A stretch of DNA of 64,000 nucleotides. It comes from Variovorax ginsengisoli (GTDB taxonomy: Bacteria; Pseudomonadota; Gammaproteobacteria; Burkholderiales; Burkholderiaceae_C). The DNA is taken from positions 1 through 64,000 of the forward strand of contig NZ_JAUJZH010000030.1 of assembly GCF_030486595.1 (NCBI RefSeq), in the 5' to 3' direction. Positions 27,095-36,187 of this stretch are shown piece after piece; position 1 is the first letter of the stretch; each line of letters starts with the position of its first letter. The notes under the pieces are model-generated. The model had not been told where the DNA came from. It saw nothing but the letters and a program-made list of their open reading frames with translations, and searched no databases. Position numbers and translations under genes: made by a program.

Positions 27095-27930
27095 GCTTCC
27101 TCCTTGCGGGTGGTGAGCCGCAGATACATCACGAACAACACCAGCGTCACGCCGAGCAGGACGGTCGAGATGGTCGATGCCAGCTCCCAGTTGGGCAGAT
27201 GGTTGACCAGCAGGTCGAGCATGTTGGCCACCATCGGCACGCGCCCGCCGCCCAGGATCGCAGGAGTGATGAAGAACCCCAGCGTCAGGATGAAGACCAG
27301 GATCGCGCCGGCTGCGAGCGCGGGCAGGCTCAGCGGAAAGAAGATGCGCCAGAAAGCAGTCCAGTTGCTCGCGCCCAGAGTTTCGGCGGCGCGCAGGAGG
27401 CGCTCGTCGATCTTGAGCATCGCCGCGAACAGGGGCAGCACCAGGAAGGGCAGGAGCACGTTGATCGTCCCGATCACCACCCCGAGTTCGTTGTAGAGAA
27501 ATGCGATGGGCGAATCGATCCAGCCGAACCCGAGCAGCGAGCGGTTCACCATTCCCGCATTGCCGAGTACCACGATCCAGGCATAGGTGCGCACGAGGAT
27601 GCTGACCCAGAACGGAATCACCACGGCCGCGAGCGCCAACAACTGCCACCGCGACGGCAGTCGCCGCAACCAGTAGGCCAGCGGATAGCCGAGCAGCACG
27701 CAACACACGGCCGTGATCAACGCGATGCGGAAGGTATTGAACAGCACCTTGAGATAGGCGGGAACCTGAAAGATCTCGACGAAGTGTTGCAGCGTGAAAC
27801 CGGACTCGCCGACGACGCTCTTGCCGAGCATGAGCACCAGCGGCAGGTTGAAGCCCAGCGCCATGACAGCCAACAGGGGCGCCACCAGCCAGAAGCCGGG
27901 CGCGGCCTGCCTGCGTGATGCTACATTCAT
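27091..27930 (-). CDS. polyamine-type ABC transporter permease (PotB-like)
   Basis: 279 residues with about six helices. Characteristic stretches are YPLAYWLRRLPSRWQLLALA, VRTYAWIVVLGNAGMVNRSL and the EAA-like loop LRAAETLGASNWTAFWRIFF. Start ATG 27930 is preferred over the upstream 27966 because AAGGAA lies 6 bases before it. The receptor gene ends 47 bases upstream. Confidence 0.92.
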   Translation of the reverse strand: MNVASRRQAAPGFWLVAPLLAVMALGFNLPLVLMLGKSVVGESGFTLQHFVEIFQVPAYLKVLFNTFRIALITAVCCVLLGYPLAYWLRRLPSRWQLLALAAVVIPFWVSILVRTYAWIVVLGNAGMVNRSLLGFGWIDSPIAFLYNELGVVIGTINVLLPFLVLPLFAAMLKIDERLLRAAETLGASNWTAFWRIFFPLSLPALAAGAILVFILTLGFFITPAILGGGRVPMVANMLDLLVNHLPNWELASTISTVLLGVTLVLFVMYLRLTTRKEEA

Positions 27931-27977
27931 CTCGTTCCTTCGATCAGCCAAGAAAAGCCGGCGCACCGGCGGCGGCC

Positions 27978-29021
27978 TTACAGGCCCAGCTTGAATTCCT
28001 GCCAGCGCTTCTCGATAAGCTTGGCGTTGTCCGCAGTCCAGCTCGGGTCGGCCTGGGCCTGGATCTTCTTGTTGGCTTCGGTGGTCGGGTAGTCGTTGAC
28101 CTTGTCCTTGGGCACCAGCTTCTCGATGCCGGGGCTGGCGCCGGTGTACGGGATCACGTTGGTCGCGACGAGCTGGTTCTCAAGCTTCGACATCTCGTGC
28201 AGCAGGCCCATGGCGGCGGCCTTGGCGGCCGGGTCCGCGCCCTTGGGCACGACGAAGTAGGCGAGTTGCAGCAGGCCCTGGTTATAGGTGTAGTCGATCT
28301 TCGGGTTGCCGACGATGCGGCCCGACCACGCGGCCGAATAGGCGACTTCCTTGTCCTCGAGGAGTTGCGGCGCTTGGGCGCCGGCCTTCCACCAGACCGC
28401 GACGCTGCCCTTAATCTTCTCCAGGCTCGCGAAGGCCCGGTCGATGTCGAGGGGGTAGAGCTTGTCGGGCGTCACGCCGTCGGCCAGCAGCGCCAGCGGC
28501 AGCGTATAGCCCGGGTAGTCGGGCAGCGCGCGCTTGCCGGGAAAGTCCTTCACGTTCCAGAAGTCGGCCCAAGTCTTGGGCTGCTTGCTGCCCTTGCCCC
28601 AGGCCATGATGGTCGACGAGTATTGGTAGCCGAAGGCATCGGGCCAACGTGCCTCGGGATAGATCGGTGCCGGGTCAATGGCGTTCCAGTCGAGCGGCTC
28701 GAGCAGCCCCAGGGCGCGGGCTGCGACCACGTTGGTGGCGCCGAGTTCGACCAGGACCGAGGTGATGTTCTTCGACTGCACCATCGCCTGCAGCTTGCCT
28801 GCGCTGGTCGGGCTCTCGCGCGTCACCTTGATGCCGGTACGCGCCGTGTAGGGCTTGATGTAGGCCTGCTCGATCGAGTCGCCGCTGGGGCCGCCCGATT
28901 CGAGGATTCGGATCTCCTTGGGAGGTGCCGCCCCCGTCTGGGCACTCACGGCCGCCGATCCGAGGGCTGCGGACACCATCATGGCGGCGCACAGGGCGTT
29001 GAACAGAACACTTTTGCGCAT
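27978..29021 (-). CDS. polyamine-type ABC transporter substrate-binding protein (PotD-like)
   Basis: 347 residues with a Sec signal peptide (MMVSAALGSAAVSAQ). The mature protein has the extracellular-binding type-1/PotD pattern: EQAYIKPYTARTGIKVTRES, DFWNVKDFPGKRALPDYPGY and YTYNQGLLQLAYFVVPKGAD. Such proteins capture polyamines or related cations, but several homologues carry other small molecules. A strong AGAGGAG ribosome-binding site precedes the ATG, suggesting high expression as usual for receptors. Confidence 0.92.
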   Translation of the reverse strand: MRKSVLFNALCAAMMVSAALGSAAVSAQTGAAPPKEIRILESGGPSGDSIEQAYIKPYTARTGIKVTRESPTSAGKLQAMVQSKNITSVLVELGATNVVAARALGLLEPLDWNAIDPAPIYPEARWPDAFGYQYSSTIMAWGKGSKQPKTWADFWNVKDFPGKRALPDYPGYTLPLALLADGVTPDKLYPLDIDRAFASLEKIKGSVAVWWKAGAQAPQLLEDKEVAYSAAWSGRIVGNPKIDYTYNQGLLQLAYFVVPKGADPAAKAAAMGLLHEMSKLENQLVATNVIPYTGASPGIEKLVPKDKVNDYPTTEANKKIQAQADPSWTADNAKLIEKRWQEFKLGL

Positions 29022-29081
29022 GGAAGCTCCTCTGGGTTGAATTCGAAGATGGATCTCGGGGGTTGGCCGGCGAAGGCCGCG

Positions 29082-30146
29082 TCAAAGGCTGGCACGGCCG
29101 GCCATGGCCCAGGCATTCGCGGGCCGCCAGCCGATGCGCAGCGCCTCGCCGGGCGAATACGCCGGGCCCTGCCGCTGCAACAGCGCAACCACCGGCACGC
29201 CGTCCGCGGTGCGAAGGTGCAGGCGGCTCGACTGGCCCAGATACACGCTCTCGACCACTTCGACGCGCAGGCCCTGGGCCGCGTCGGCCGGCAGCAGTTC
29301 GACATGCTCGGGCCGCACCACCACGTCGACCGGACCGGCCGGGCCCGAAGGAGCCATGCAACCGAGCAGGGCGCCGTCTGGGAATGCCACGAGGGCCTGA
29401 CCGTCTCGATGACGAAGTTCCCCCCGGAACAGGTTGGCGGTTCCGATGAACTGCGCGACAAAGCGGTTGCTGGGACGCTGGTAGGCTGCGATCGGCGTAT
29501 CGATTTGCTGAATTCGACCCTGGTCGAGCACCACGAGCCGGGTCGACAGGGACAACGCCTCTTCCTGGTCGTGCGTGACCAGCACGGTGGTCACGCCGAG
29601 CTCGCGCTGCAGTTGGCGCAACTCGAGCTGCACTTCTTCGCGCAGGTTCTTGTCGAGCGCACCCATCGGCTCGTCCAGCAGGAGGATTTCCGGCTCGAAC
29701 ACGAGCGCGCGCGCGAGCGCCACGCGCTGCTGCTGTCCGCCCGAGAGCTCGGAAGGCCGGCGCCGCTCGAGCCCGCCAAGCCGGACCTGCGCGAGCGCCC
29801 TGTCCACACGCGTCGCGATCTCGGCCTTGGCCACGCTGCGAATGCTCAACGCGAATGCGATGTTGTCGAACACGGTCATGTGCGGAAATAACGCATAGCT
29901 TTGGAACACCATGCCAAGGTTGCGCTGCGCGGGCGGCACGTGCGTCACGTCGCACCCTCCGATGCGCACCATGCCCTCGCTCGGCGTGGTGAGACCTGCG
30001 ATCATCGAGAGAATGGTGCTCTTGCCCGAACCACTCGGCCCGAGCAGCGTCACGAGTTCGCCCTGCTCGATGCGCAGGTCGGTGGGCGCCACGACCGTGA
30101 CCCCGCCGTAACGCTTGCTGAGGCCAAGCAGTTCGATCGTGCTCAT
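29082..30146 (-). CDS. polyamine-type ABC transporter ATP-binding protein (PotA-like)
   Basis: 354 residues. Walker A is GPSGSGKST (about 35-43), the signature LSGGQQQRVALARAL and Walker B EILLLDEPMGALD, then the switch His in VTHDQ. A C-terminal TOBE domain (from about 265: DVVVRPEHVELLPADAAQG) is usual for PotA. It energises the two permeases. The start ATG overlaps the stop of the upstream aminotransferase by four bases. Confidence 0.95.
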   Translation of the reverse strand: MSTIELLGLSKRYGGVTVVAPTDLRIEQGELVTLLGPSGSGKSTILSMIAGLTTPSEGMVRIGGCDVTHVPPAQRNLGMVFQSYALFPHMTVFDNIAFALSIRSVAKAEIATRVDRALAQVRLGGLERRRPSELSGGQQQRVALARALVFEPEILLLDEPMGALDKNLREEVQLELRQLQRELGVTTVLVTHDQEEALSLSTRLVVLDQGRIQQIDTPIAAYQRPSNRFVAQFIGTANLFRGELRHRDGQALVAFPDGALLGCMAPSGPAGPVDVVVRPEHVELLPADAAQGLRVEVVESVYLGQSSRLHLRTADGVPVVALLQRQGPAYSPGEALRIGWRPANAWAMAGRASL

Positions 30147-31468
30147 GCCAGCGCGTTGCAGTGCTCGACGAAGGACGCGACCGCGTCCTCGAGTTGCGCG
30201 AACTCGGCCTCGCCAAGAGGCAACGACAGGTTGATCATCCCGCGCCGCGCGAGCCATATGCCGTGCTCGAGCATGTGGAAATAGAACAGCTCGCGCAGCG
30301 GCTGCACGCTGTGCGCAACGTCATGGATGCTACGCACCGGGCCACGGTGCATGTGCACGTTCATCATCGAGCCGAGGCCCGTGAACTGCATCGGGAAGCG
30401 CGCACCGCCCGCGATCGCGTCGAGCCGCTTGCGCAGCGCGTCGCCGCGCGCATTGAACGGTCCCACCGCCGCCGGCGTGTAGACCTCGCGCAGTCCGGCG
30501 GCGCCGGCCGCCATCGTGAAGACGTTGTTGTTGAAGGTGCCCGCGTGGCCGAATGCACCGGGTTGACTTGGATCGAAGCGGCGCATGAGCTCGGCGCGCC
30601 CGCCGAAAGCCCCGAAGCTAAAACCGCCACCGATGTACTTGCCGAGCGTGGTCAAGTCTGGCGTGATGCCGTGTACCTGCTGCAGGCCGCCCGGCGACAG
30701 GCGCGAGGTCATGACCTCGTCGAAAATGAGCAGCGCGCCGTGTGCGCTGGCCCAGTCGCGCAGCGTCTGGAGGAAGCCGCGCTCGGCCGGGATGCAACCG
30801 CCCGAGCCCTGCATCGGCTCCACCACGATCGTGCCGATTGCATCCGCATGGGTGTCGAGCAACGCGCGGGTGCCGTCGATGTCGTTGTAGGGCGCGAGTA
30901 CGAAGTCGAAGGGAGCCGTGAGCGGACCCGGCCCGCCGCCGGCAAACGTGAAGACGCCGCCGTGGTAGCCGCCTTCGAAAACCACGACCTTGGGTTTGGC
31001 GGTGATCGCCTTGGCCGCCGAGATCGCATAGAGATTGGCTTCTGTGCCCGAATTTGCGAAACGCACCAGCTCGATCGACGGGAAGCGTTCACAGATCAGA
31101 CGTGCGAGTTCCTCCTCCGCACGGATGTGGCCGCCCATGACCCAGCCGCCTTCCAGCGCCTTGGATACGGCTTGGCACAGTACCGGGTTCGAGTGGCCGT
31201 AGAGCCCCGCCGTGTATTCACCGAGGAAGTCGACGTAGCAGCGTCCGTCGAGCGATGTCACCCGGCATCCCTGAGCCGCCGTGAGCGTGATCGGAAACGG
31301 CGCGCTGAACAGCACGCTGCGCGTGTTCCCGCCCGGCATCACCTCGCTCGCGGCGCGGTGCTGGGCGAGGCTCTTCGGGTTCGCGGCCGTGTAGCGCGAA
31401 CTGGCGTCGGCGATGGCCGAGGCGAGCGCCTCGGGCGGGATCTGCAGGGACTTCGAAGTGGTTGGCAT
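30143..31468 (-). CDS. class-III aminotransferase / glutamate-1-semialdehyde-aminomutase-like
   Basis: 441-residue PLP enzyme resembling HemL and its catabolic relatives. MPGGNTRSVLFSAPFP and FLGEYTAGLYGHSNP form the N-terminal part, RFANSGTEANLYAISAAKAI the phosphate loop, LLIFDEVMTSRLSPGG the PLP Asp, and TTLGKYIGGGFSFGAFGGRA the catalytic Lys. Heme synthesis is unlikely because the gene is embedded in a transport operon. It is the first gene after the RpiR regulator (13 bases) and is coupled to the ATPase gene. A second class-III enzyme at 24810 suggests two transaminations, perhaps at both ends of a diamine; this is inference. Confidence 0.9.
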   Translation of the reverse strand: MPTTSKSLQIPPEALASAIADASSRYTAANPKSLAQHRAASEVMPGGNTRSVLFSAPFPITLTAAQGCRVTSLDGRCYVDFLGEYTAGLYGHSNPVLCQAVSKALEGGWVMGGHIRAEEELARLICERFPSIELVRFANSGTEANLYAISAAKAITAKPKVVVFEGGYHGGVFTFAGGGPGPLTAPFDFVLAPYNDIDGTRALLDTHADAIGTIVVEPMQGSGGCIPAERGFLQTLRDWASAHGALLIFDEVMTSRLSPGGLQQVHGITPDLTTLGKYIGGGFSFGAFGGRAELMRRFDPSQPGAFGHAGTFNNNVFTMAAGAAGLREVYTPAAVGPFNARGDALRKRLDAIAGGARFPMQFTGLGSMMNVHMHRGPVRSIHDVAHSVQPLRELFYFHMLEHGIWLARRGMINLSLPLGEAEFAQLEDAVASFVEHCNALA

Positions 31469-31481
31469 CGGACGGACAGGG

Positions 31482-32381
31482 TTAGCTGATTTCAATGTCG
31501 AGTGCCTTGTTGAAGGCCTCGCGCCGCTGGATCGTGAGCATGGCTTTCGGTCCGAGTCGCCGCGCAACCGCCATCAGGATGGCTTCGGCCGCGAAGAACT
31601 GGGCCAGCGCCGAGTCGAAGTAGTAGGGCTGGTCGACCGCGATGGTCGTACCCTCGTGCGGCGCCAGTTCGATCGCCGAGCCGGCGTCCGTCAGCGAGAG
31701 CACCGACGTGCCCTCCGCCTTGATCAGTTCGACCGCCTTCACGACGGTGCGCGTATAGGGCCGGTAAGAAATCGCGACCAGCAGATCCTCGTTCTTGATG
31801 CGCGCCAACTCCGAAGCAATGGGAAAGCCTGGGCCGCCCAGCACCGTGACCGATTCGCGCAGCGTACTCAGGAACGTGCCGAAGAACTGGCTGACGCTAT
31901 AAGTGCCGCGCAGTCCCATGACGTAGACGTGCTTGGCCTTGATCAGTTGGGTGACGGCCTCGCCGACCTTCTTCTCATCGAGGCTGCTGGCTGCGGCCAG
32001 AATCTTCTGGCATTCATTCTGTGCGAGTTGCTGCAGCACGCTCGTGACGCTCGAAGTCCCCTGGTGCGCGACCAACTCGCTGACGCGGCTGCTGTAGAAG
32101 GGCTGCGTCGCCGATACGTGCCGACGGAACACATCCTGCAGCGGTGCGAAGCCGTTGAAGCCGAGCCGCTTGCCCAGGCGCGTGAGCGTCGACGGGTCGA
32201 CTCCATTGTGCGCGGCAAGTTCGGAAATGCTCTGGACGGCCGCTGGCCCCGGCCGCGCCAGCATATCGACGAGTACGGCCAGCGTGCGCTCGCCCATGCG
32301 GTCGCGGCCGCGCGCATCGCGTTCGTTTTCCACCAAACGGCGCAGGTCATCAATAGAGGAGGGAGGGGGGGTAGTGGCCAT
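31482..32381 (-). CDS. MurR/RpiR-family transcriptional regulator
   Basis: 299 residues. The N-terminal helix-turn-helix domain includes SISELAAHNGVDPSTLTRLG and KRLGFNGFAPLQDVFRRHV; the C-terminal SIS (sugar-isomerase) domain includes VYVMGLRGTYSVSQFFG and LLVAISYRPYTRTVVKAVEL. RpiR proteins sense phosphorylated or related small molecules through the SIS domain and usually control the adjacent genes. It is first in the aminotransferase-ABC cluster. Repeated GCGCAAATT sequences and a TTGTGCGCACAA palindrome just upstream are candidate sites. Confidence 0.93.
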   Translation of the reverse strand: MATTPPPSSIDDLRRLVENERDARGRDRMGERTLAVLVDMLARPGPAAVQSISELAAHNGVDPSTLTRLGKRLGFNGFAPLQDVFRRHVSATQPFYSSRVSELVAHQGTSSVTSVLQQLAQNECQKILAAASSLDEKKVGEAVTQLIKAKHVYVMGLRGTYSVSQFFGTFLSTLRESVTVLGGPGFPIASELARIKNEDLLVAISYRPYTRTVVKAVELIKAEGTSVLSLTDAGSAIELAPHEGTTIAVDQPYYFDSALAQFFAAEAILMAVARRLGPKAMLTIQRREAFNKALDIEIS

Positions 32382-32397
32382 GTATCGGATGTGTTGG

Positions 32398-32450
32398 GCG
32401 CAAATTTATCAGTCATTTCATCTTCTGTGCGCAAATTCTTGTGCGCACAA
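32398..32450. promoter_or_regulatory. repeat-rich region upstream of the RpiR gene
   Basis: GCGCAAATT occurs at 32398-32406 and 32429-32437, 31 bp apart, and the perfect palindrome TTGTGCGCACAA lies at 32439-32450. The stretch is AT-rich compared with its surroundings and ends 17 bases before the RpiR start codon. Autoregulation by RpiR is inferred. Confidence 0.55.
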
Positions 32451-33304
32451 ACCCTGAGGTTGACGACGATGCGTCGGACCGGCGTGATCCGTCGATAGCG
32501 CCCCGCGCACCTCTGACACAGCGCTCTTGCGGGTGCGTCCAGCACCTTGATCCGCAGTCGATCGGCTTCGAGCCTTAAGCCTGGAATGGACTTGAATGCA
32601 TCACATAGCTGCTCGCACGCGAGTTGTCCTTGCTGGCGTGAGAAGGTGCACGCACGATGTGGCCGCGCCGCGCCGAAGACCCTCAGCGAGCGTGGTGACG
32701 GCGCCGGCACACATGTCCACCCGCTCAGTGCACAGCGGCAGCCCGACCCTGGGCATCGGCGCCAGCGACGCTCTCCGAGCCGATCACCCACTTTCCCAGC
32801 ATGTTCGCGTTCAAGCTATTCGCCTTCGACGCTCCGGGGCGCATTCGCATCTGAAAACCTGAAAACTCCGAGTTGTGCCATTGTGCCGACACCGACGACG
32901 CTGGCCCATTCATTCGCTTCCGCAAGTGTCCATCTGTCCGCCTAACTCAAGCGGACACGAGCCTGCTACAACGCCGACTCAGGATACAAGTGTGTTCGCT
33001 GGTTCCTTCGTTCGTTCAACACAATGAGCTGTTCATAGACATTTGCCCCATCGGCCGCTCTAAGGATTGTTGCCTTTGGGTCTGCCGTCAGCAGACTGAC
33101 TCCTGCAAGAGCGTCGAGTCGTGTGGTAACACTCGCGATGATTTCACGTGCGCTGTACGTCGTCGCCCAGCTTCGCCCGCGAACGGCCTGTTTCTCATTT
33201 GGAGCGCACCGGGGCATTGCAACGCGTGGATTTCCCCCTTGTCATCGACAAGGTGCCTGCTCGTGCGTTGGTCGAGGCGACACACGAACGATGGAAAAAG
33301 TAGG
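32451..33304. other. intergenic region, no recognised gene
   Basis: Long gap between the RpiR promoter region and the LysR gene's 3' end. A minus-strand frame of 83 codons (32966-33217, ending NQRTHLYPESAL) has a natural-looking composition (SAREIIASVTTRLDALAGVS) and may be a gene remnant, but no family is recognised. Confidence 0.45.
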
Positions 33305-34183
33305 TCACGACGCTCGCCTATTGCGCTTGGCGATGGCTTGCGTAGGACGTGCCACCTTGCGAAGGCCCGCCAGCGCGGGATTGACAATCTTCGCGTCAGC
33401 GGAATCTGCATATGCAGCGTAGGCGGGATAAAGGAACTCAGGCATGTCTGGAACCCGTCGGAGCCGGCCGTTCTCGAGGTGATCGCGTACCACGTCGAGC
33501 CGAAAATAGCCGGTTCCACCTGCGCTGAGCAGGTACTCGCGGCCCAGCGGGCCGAGGCCGACTTTCACAGCCGCATTGGAGAGTTCGGGAAACGCCAATC
33601 CGTGCTGGGTGGCAAAGTCCGGACCCCAGTCGACATAGACGTAGTCATCCAGCCGCGGAGCGCGCAGCCGCTTTGATGTCGTCACCATGACCAGCTTTTC
33701 CTCGAGCAGCAACTCGATCCGCAAATTCGGACGCTGCTGCGGCGCATAGACGATCGCGATGTCCAGCACGCCGCTGGCGGTCTTGTCGAGCAGATCGTCC
33801 GGGAAGCCCACCTCGGTGCGTACGGCCAGATGCGGCGCCGCCGAGCGCATCCACAAAAGCCATTGGAGCAACAACGGATCCCAAAGGCTGATCTCGCAGC
33901 CCACCGTGAGGACTGCACGGCGGCCTGCAGGCACCGCGACCTGGTGACGGGCACGCTCCCAGACCTGCATGAGGCTGGTCGCATGCGGCAGGAACTGCTC
34001 ACCCGCGACCGTCAGAACAGCACCCGCCTTGTTCCGAACGAAAAGAGGCCGGCCCAGCAGCTCCTCCAGCATCCGGATTCGTGCGCTTACAGCGGTCGGG
34101 GTGACGTGGAGCTGCTCGGCTGCGCGCAGAAAGCTGCGTGTCTGAACGATCCGAAGAAACGTCTGTGCCAGGGTGAGATCCAT
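33305..34183 (-). CDS. LysR-family transcriptional regulator
   Basis: 292 residues. The winged helix begins MDLTLAQTFLRIVQTRSFLR and contains AAEQLHVTPTAVSARIRMLE as helix-turn-helix; the effector domain (from about 90) includes LAVRTEVGFPDDLLDKTASG and LDIAIVYAPQQRPNLRIELL. The start at 34183 matches the family; an in-frame ATG at 34216 adds 11 unrelated residues. No catabolic gene adjoins it, so its targets are unknown; the nearest plus-strand genes are the DUF488/CBS/Usp group. Confidence 0.93.
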   Translation of the reverse strand: MDLTLAQTFLRIVQTRSFLRAAEQLHVTPTAVSARIRMLEELLGRPLFVRNKAGAVLTVAGEQFLPHATSLMQVWERARHQVAVPAGRRAVLTVGCEISLWDPLLLQWLLWMRSAAPHLAVRTEVGFPDDLLDKTASGVLDIAIVYAPQQRPNLRIELLLEEKLVMVTTSKRLRAPRLDDYVYVDWGPDFATQHGLAFPELSNAAVKVGLGPLGREYLLSAGGTGYFRLDVVRDHLENGRLRRVPDMPEFLYPAYAAYADSADAKIVNPALAGLRKVARPTQAIAKRNRRAS

Positions 34184-34598
34184 GCTATCTCCCGAGTTGA
34201 TGCGAAAGTATTGCATCGAACTGGCAATTAATGTCGTTTTACACGATGAAAGGAAGGGGGCAGGATGATCTTAAGGCGGCCCGTTCGGCGTCGCGCAGGA
34301 CGAAGGAGATGACAGTGGGCGAGGTGCTTGAAATTCCGGATGAACCACAGCGTCGAGACTGGGTCGTTTGGAACATTCCGACCCGATTGCTCCGTCGGAT
34401 TGCGGGCTGGCAGCCGTGGCGGCTGGATGATCCATCCAGGCTATCTGACGATACTGTGCTCAAGCATCAGTGCGGCGGCCACAGCCTGCTGGCGCCGCCC
34501 CGTCCTCTGTGTCTTCTGGCGGGCACACCATGCTGACCCCGCTGCTGACACGCCTCGCGGGGCCGTCCTTTCACGAAAAGATTCCGATTCGCGTGGGC
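34184..34598. other. intergenic region, possible small gene
   Basis: A plus-strand frame (34231-34536) yields KEMTVGEVLEIPDEPQRRDW and WNIPTRLLRRIAGWQPWRLD, which look protein-like but match nothing I recognise. It may be a short gene or a remnant preceding DUF488. Confidence 0.35.
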
Positions 34599-34988
34599 AT
34601 GCGACAGACCGTCACGCTCAAGCGCGCGAGGGAACGCGTCAGCGCCGATGACGGAATGCGTGTGCTGGTCGATCGTCTGTGGCCTCGCGGCGTGCCGCGG
34701 GAAGATCTCATCATCGATCTATGGCTCAGGGAGATCGCTCCGAGTGCGGGGCTGCGCAACTGGTATGCACATGACTTGAGGCGCAAAGACGAATTCGCGC
34801 TGCGGTATCGGGCCGAACTTGCGGGGCACGACGACCTCCTGCACTTGCTCGACGACCTGCGCAGGCGTGGGCGCCTCACGCTGCTCTGCGACGCCAAGGA
34901 ACTCGCCCTCAGTCATGGGACTGTGCTGAGGGATGTGTTGATCGAAGGGCGCTTCTTGCGCCACCACCTTGAAGGAAAGCGACCATGA
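34599..34988 (+). CDS. DUF488-family protein
   Basis: 129-residue member of DUF488, small soluble proteins of unknown function often found near stress genes. Diagnostic motifs are MRVLVDRLWPRGVPREDLII, WYAHDLRRKDEFALRYRAEL and LTLLCDAKELALSHGTVLRD. ATG 34599 fits the usual N-terminus (TLKRARERV); a longer start at 34530 is possible. Its stop overlaps the start of the CBS-domain gene by four bases, so the two are translationally coupled. Confidence 0.85.
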   Translation: MRQTVTLKRARERVSADDGMRVLVDRLWPRGVPREDLIIDLWLREIAPSAGLRNWYAHDLRRKDEFALRYRAELAGHDDLLHLLDDLRRRGRLTLLCDAKELALSHGTVLRDVLIEGRFLRHHLEGKRP

Positions 34989-35689
34989 AGGCCAGCGACA
35001 TCATGACCACCCCCGTCATCACCGTGAATCCGGACACGCCCTTGCATGACGTGGTCGAGCTACTGCTGGCGCACCGCATCAGCGGCGTCCTGGTGATGGA
35101 GGACGACAAGGTGGTCGGCGTGATCGGGGACGGCGACCTCCTGCATCGGCACGAGATCGGGACCGATCGATGGGCAGAATACCGAACGTGGTGGCAACGG
35201 CTCACCCGCCTGGATCCGGGTCCCGTTGCGTACGTCAAGGCCAACGGCGCGCATGCCGGAGATGTCATGAGCACGGATGTCGTGAGCGTAGACGTCGACA
35301 CGCCGATCGCACAGATCGCGGTCATCTTCGAGGCGCGGCATATTCGACGCATTCCGGTGCTGAAGGACGGCCAGTTGCAGGGGTTGGTGACGCGGGCGGA
35401 CCTGATGCGCGCGTTGGCGGCCAGCGACAGCTTTGCGATGCGCTCGGCGGATCCGGACGTCGATGATGAAGCAATCCTCAAGCGCCTGATGTCGGAGCTG
35501 AATTCCCACTCTTGGTGGTCCGACTCCTGGTCGAGTGTCTTCGTCAACAAGGGCATCGTCAGCTACGTGGGCGTGGTGCAACGTGTGGCAGACAAGGAGG
35601 CCGCGCGCATCGCCGCCGAGAACATTCCGGGTGTTTGCGCCGTGGAGGATCGTCGGACGCTCTATGGAGAAGGTCAGGCCATGTTCTAG
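34985..35689 (+). CDS. CBS-pair protein with C-terminal BON domain
   Basis: 234 residues. Two CBS motifs (about 1-60 and 90-150: MKASDIMTTPVITVNPDTPL and GDVMSTDVVSVDVDTPIAQI) form an adenosyl-ligand sensing pair. The C-terminal part (IVSYVGVVQRVADKEAARIA, then GVCAVEDRR) is a BON domain, which often binds membranes or lipids. CBS-BON proteins are usually energy- or stress-sensing accessory factors. It lies between DUF488 and a universal stress protein on the same strand. Confidence 0.9.
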   Translation: MKASDIMTTPVITVNPDTPLHDVVELLLAHRISGVLVMEDDKVVGVIGDGDLLHRHEIGTDRWAEYRTWWQRLTRLDPGPVAYVKANGAHAGDVMSTDVVSVDVDTPIAQIAVIFEARHIRRIPVLKDGQLQGLVTRADLMRALAASDSFAMRSADPDVDDEAILKRLMSELNSHSWWSDSWSSVFVNKGIVSYVGVVQRVADKEAARIAAENIPGVCAVEDRRTLYGEGQAMF

Positions 35690-35732
35690 GCACCCGCACC
35701 CAAGGTTCACTGGTACTGCAAGGAGAGATGAA

Positions 35733-36176
35733 ATGTTTGAACATATCTTGATTCCCACGGACGGCAGCAGTTTCTGTGACAAGGCCATGGAGCGGGCGAT
35801 CGGGCTCGCTGCAGACAATCATGCCGAACCTGTCGCACTCAGCGTGGTGCCGCGATACGCCATGAACTATTTCGATGGTGTCGTACCTTTCTCCCCCGAG
35901 GAGATCGCCAATGCAGAAGCCGGCACCGTGAATGCTGCGCAGGACAAGCTTCAGGTGGCCGTTGCGCGCGCCGAGGCACGCGGCGTGACGCTGAAGACGG
36001 CCGTCAGCGTGGCTGACGGAGTGGCGGACGCGATCATCGCTGCAGCAGCCGAACACGGCAGCGACCTCATCGTGATGGCGTCCCACGGCAGATCGGGCTT
36101 TGCCAAGTTGTTGACAGGCAGCGACACCGATCAGGTCCTGGCGCACTCGAAGGTGCCGGTTCTGGTCATACGCTGA
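35733..36176 (+). CDS. universal stress protein (single UspA domain)
   Basis: 147 residues, the usual size of one UspA domain. It opens MFEHILIPTDGSSFCDKAME and contains the ATP-binding end motif LIVMASHGRSGFAKLLTGSD followed by TDQVLAHSKVPVLVIR. The ATG follows AAGGAGAG. Usp proteins accumulate under starvation, low oxygen or redox stress. Next gene (11 bases) is a nitronate-monooxygenase-like fusion. Confidence 0.95.
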   Translation: MFEHILIPTDGSSFCDKAMERAIGLAADNHAEPVALSVVPRYAMNYFDGVVPFSPEEIANAEAGTVNAAQDKLQVAVARAEARGVTLKTAVSVADGVADAIIAAAAEHGSDLIVMASHGRSGFAKLLTGSDTDQVLAHSKVPVLVIR

Positions 36177-36187
36177 AGGGTGCGCCG

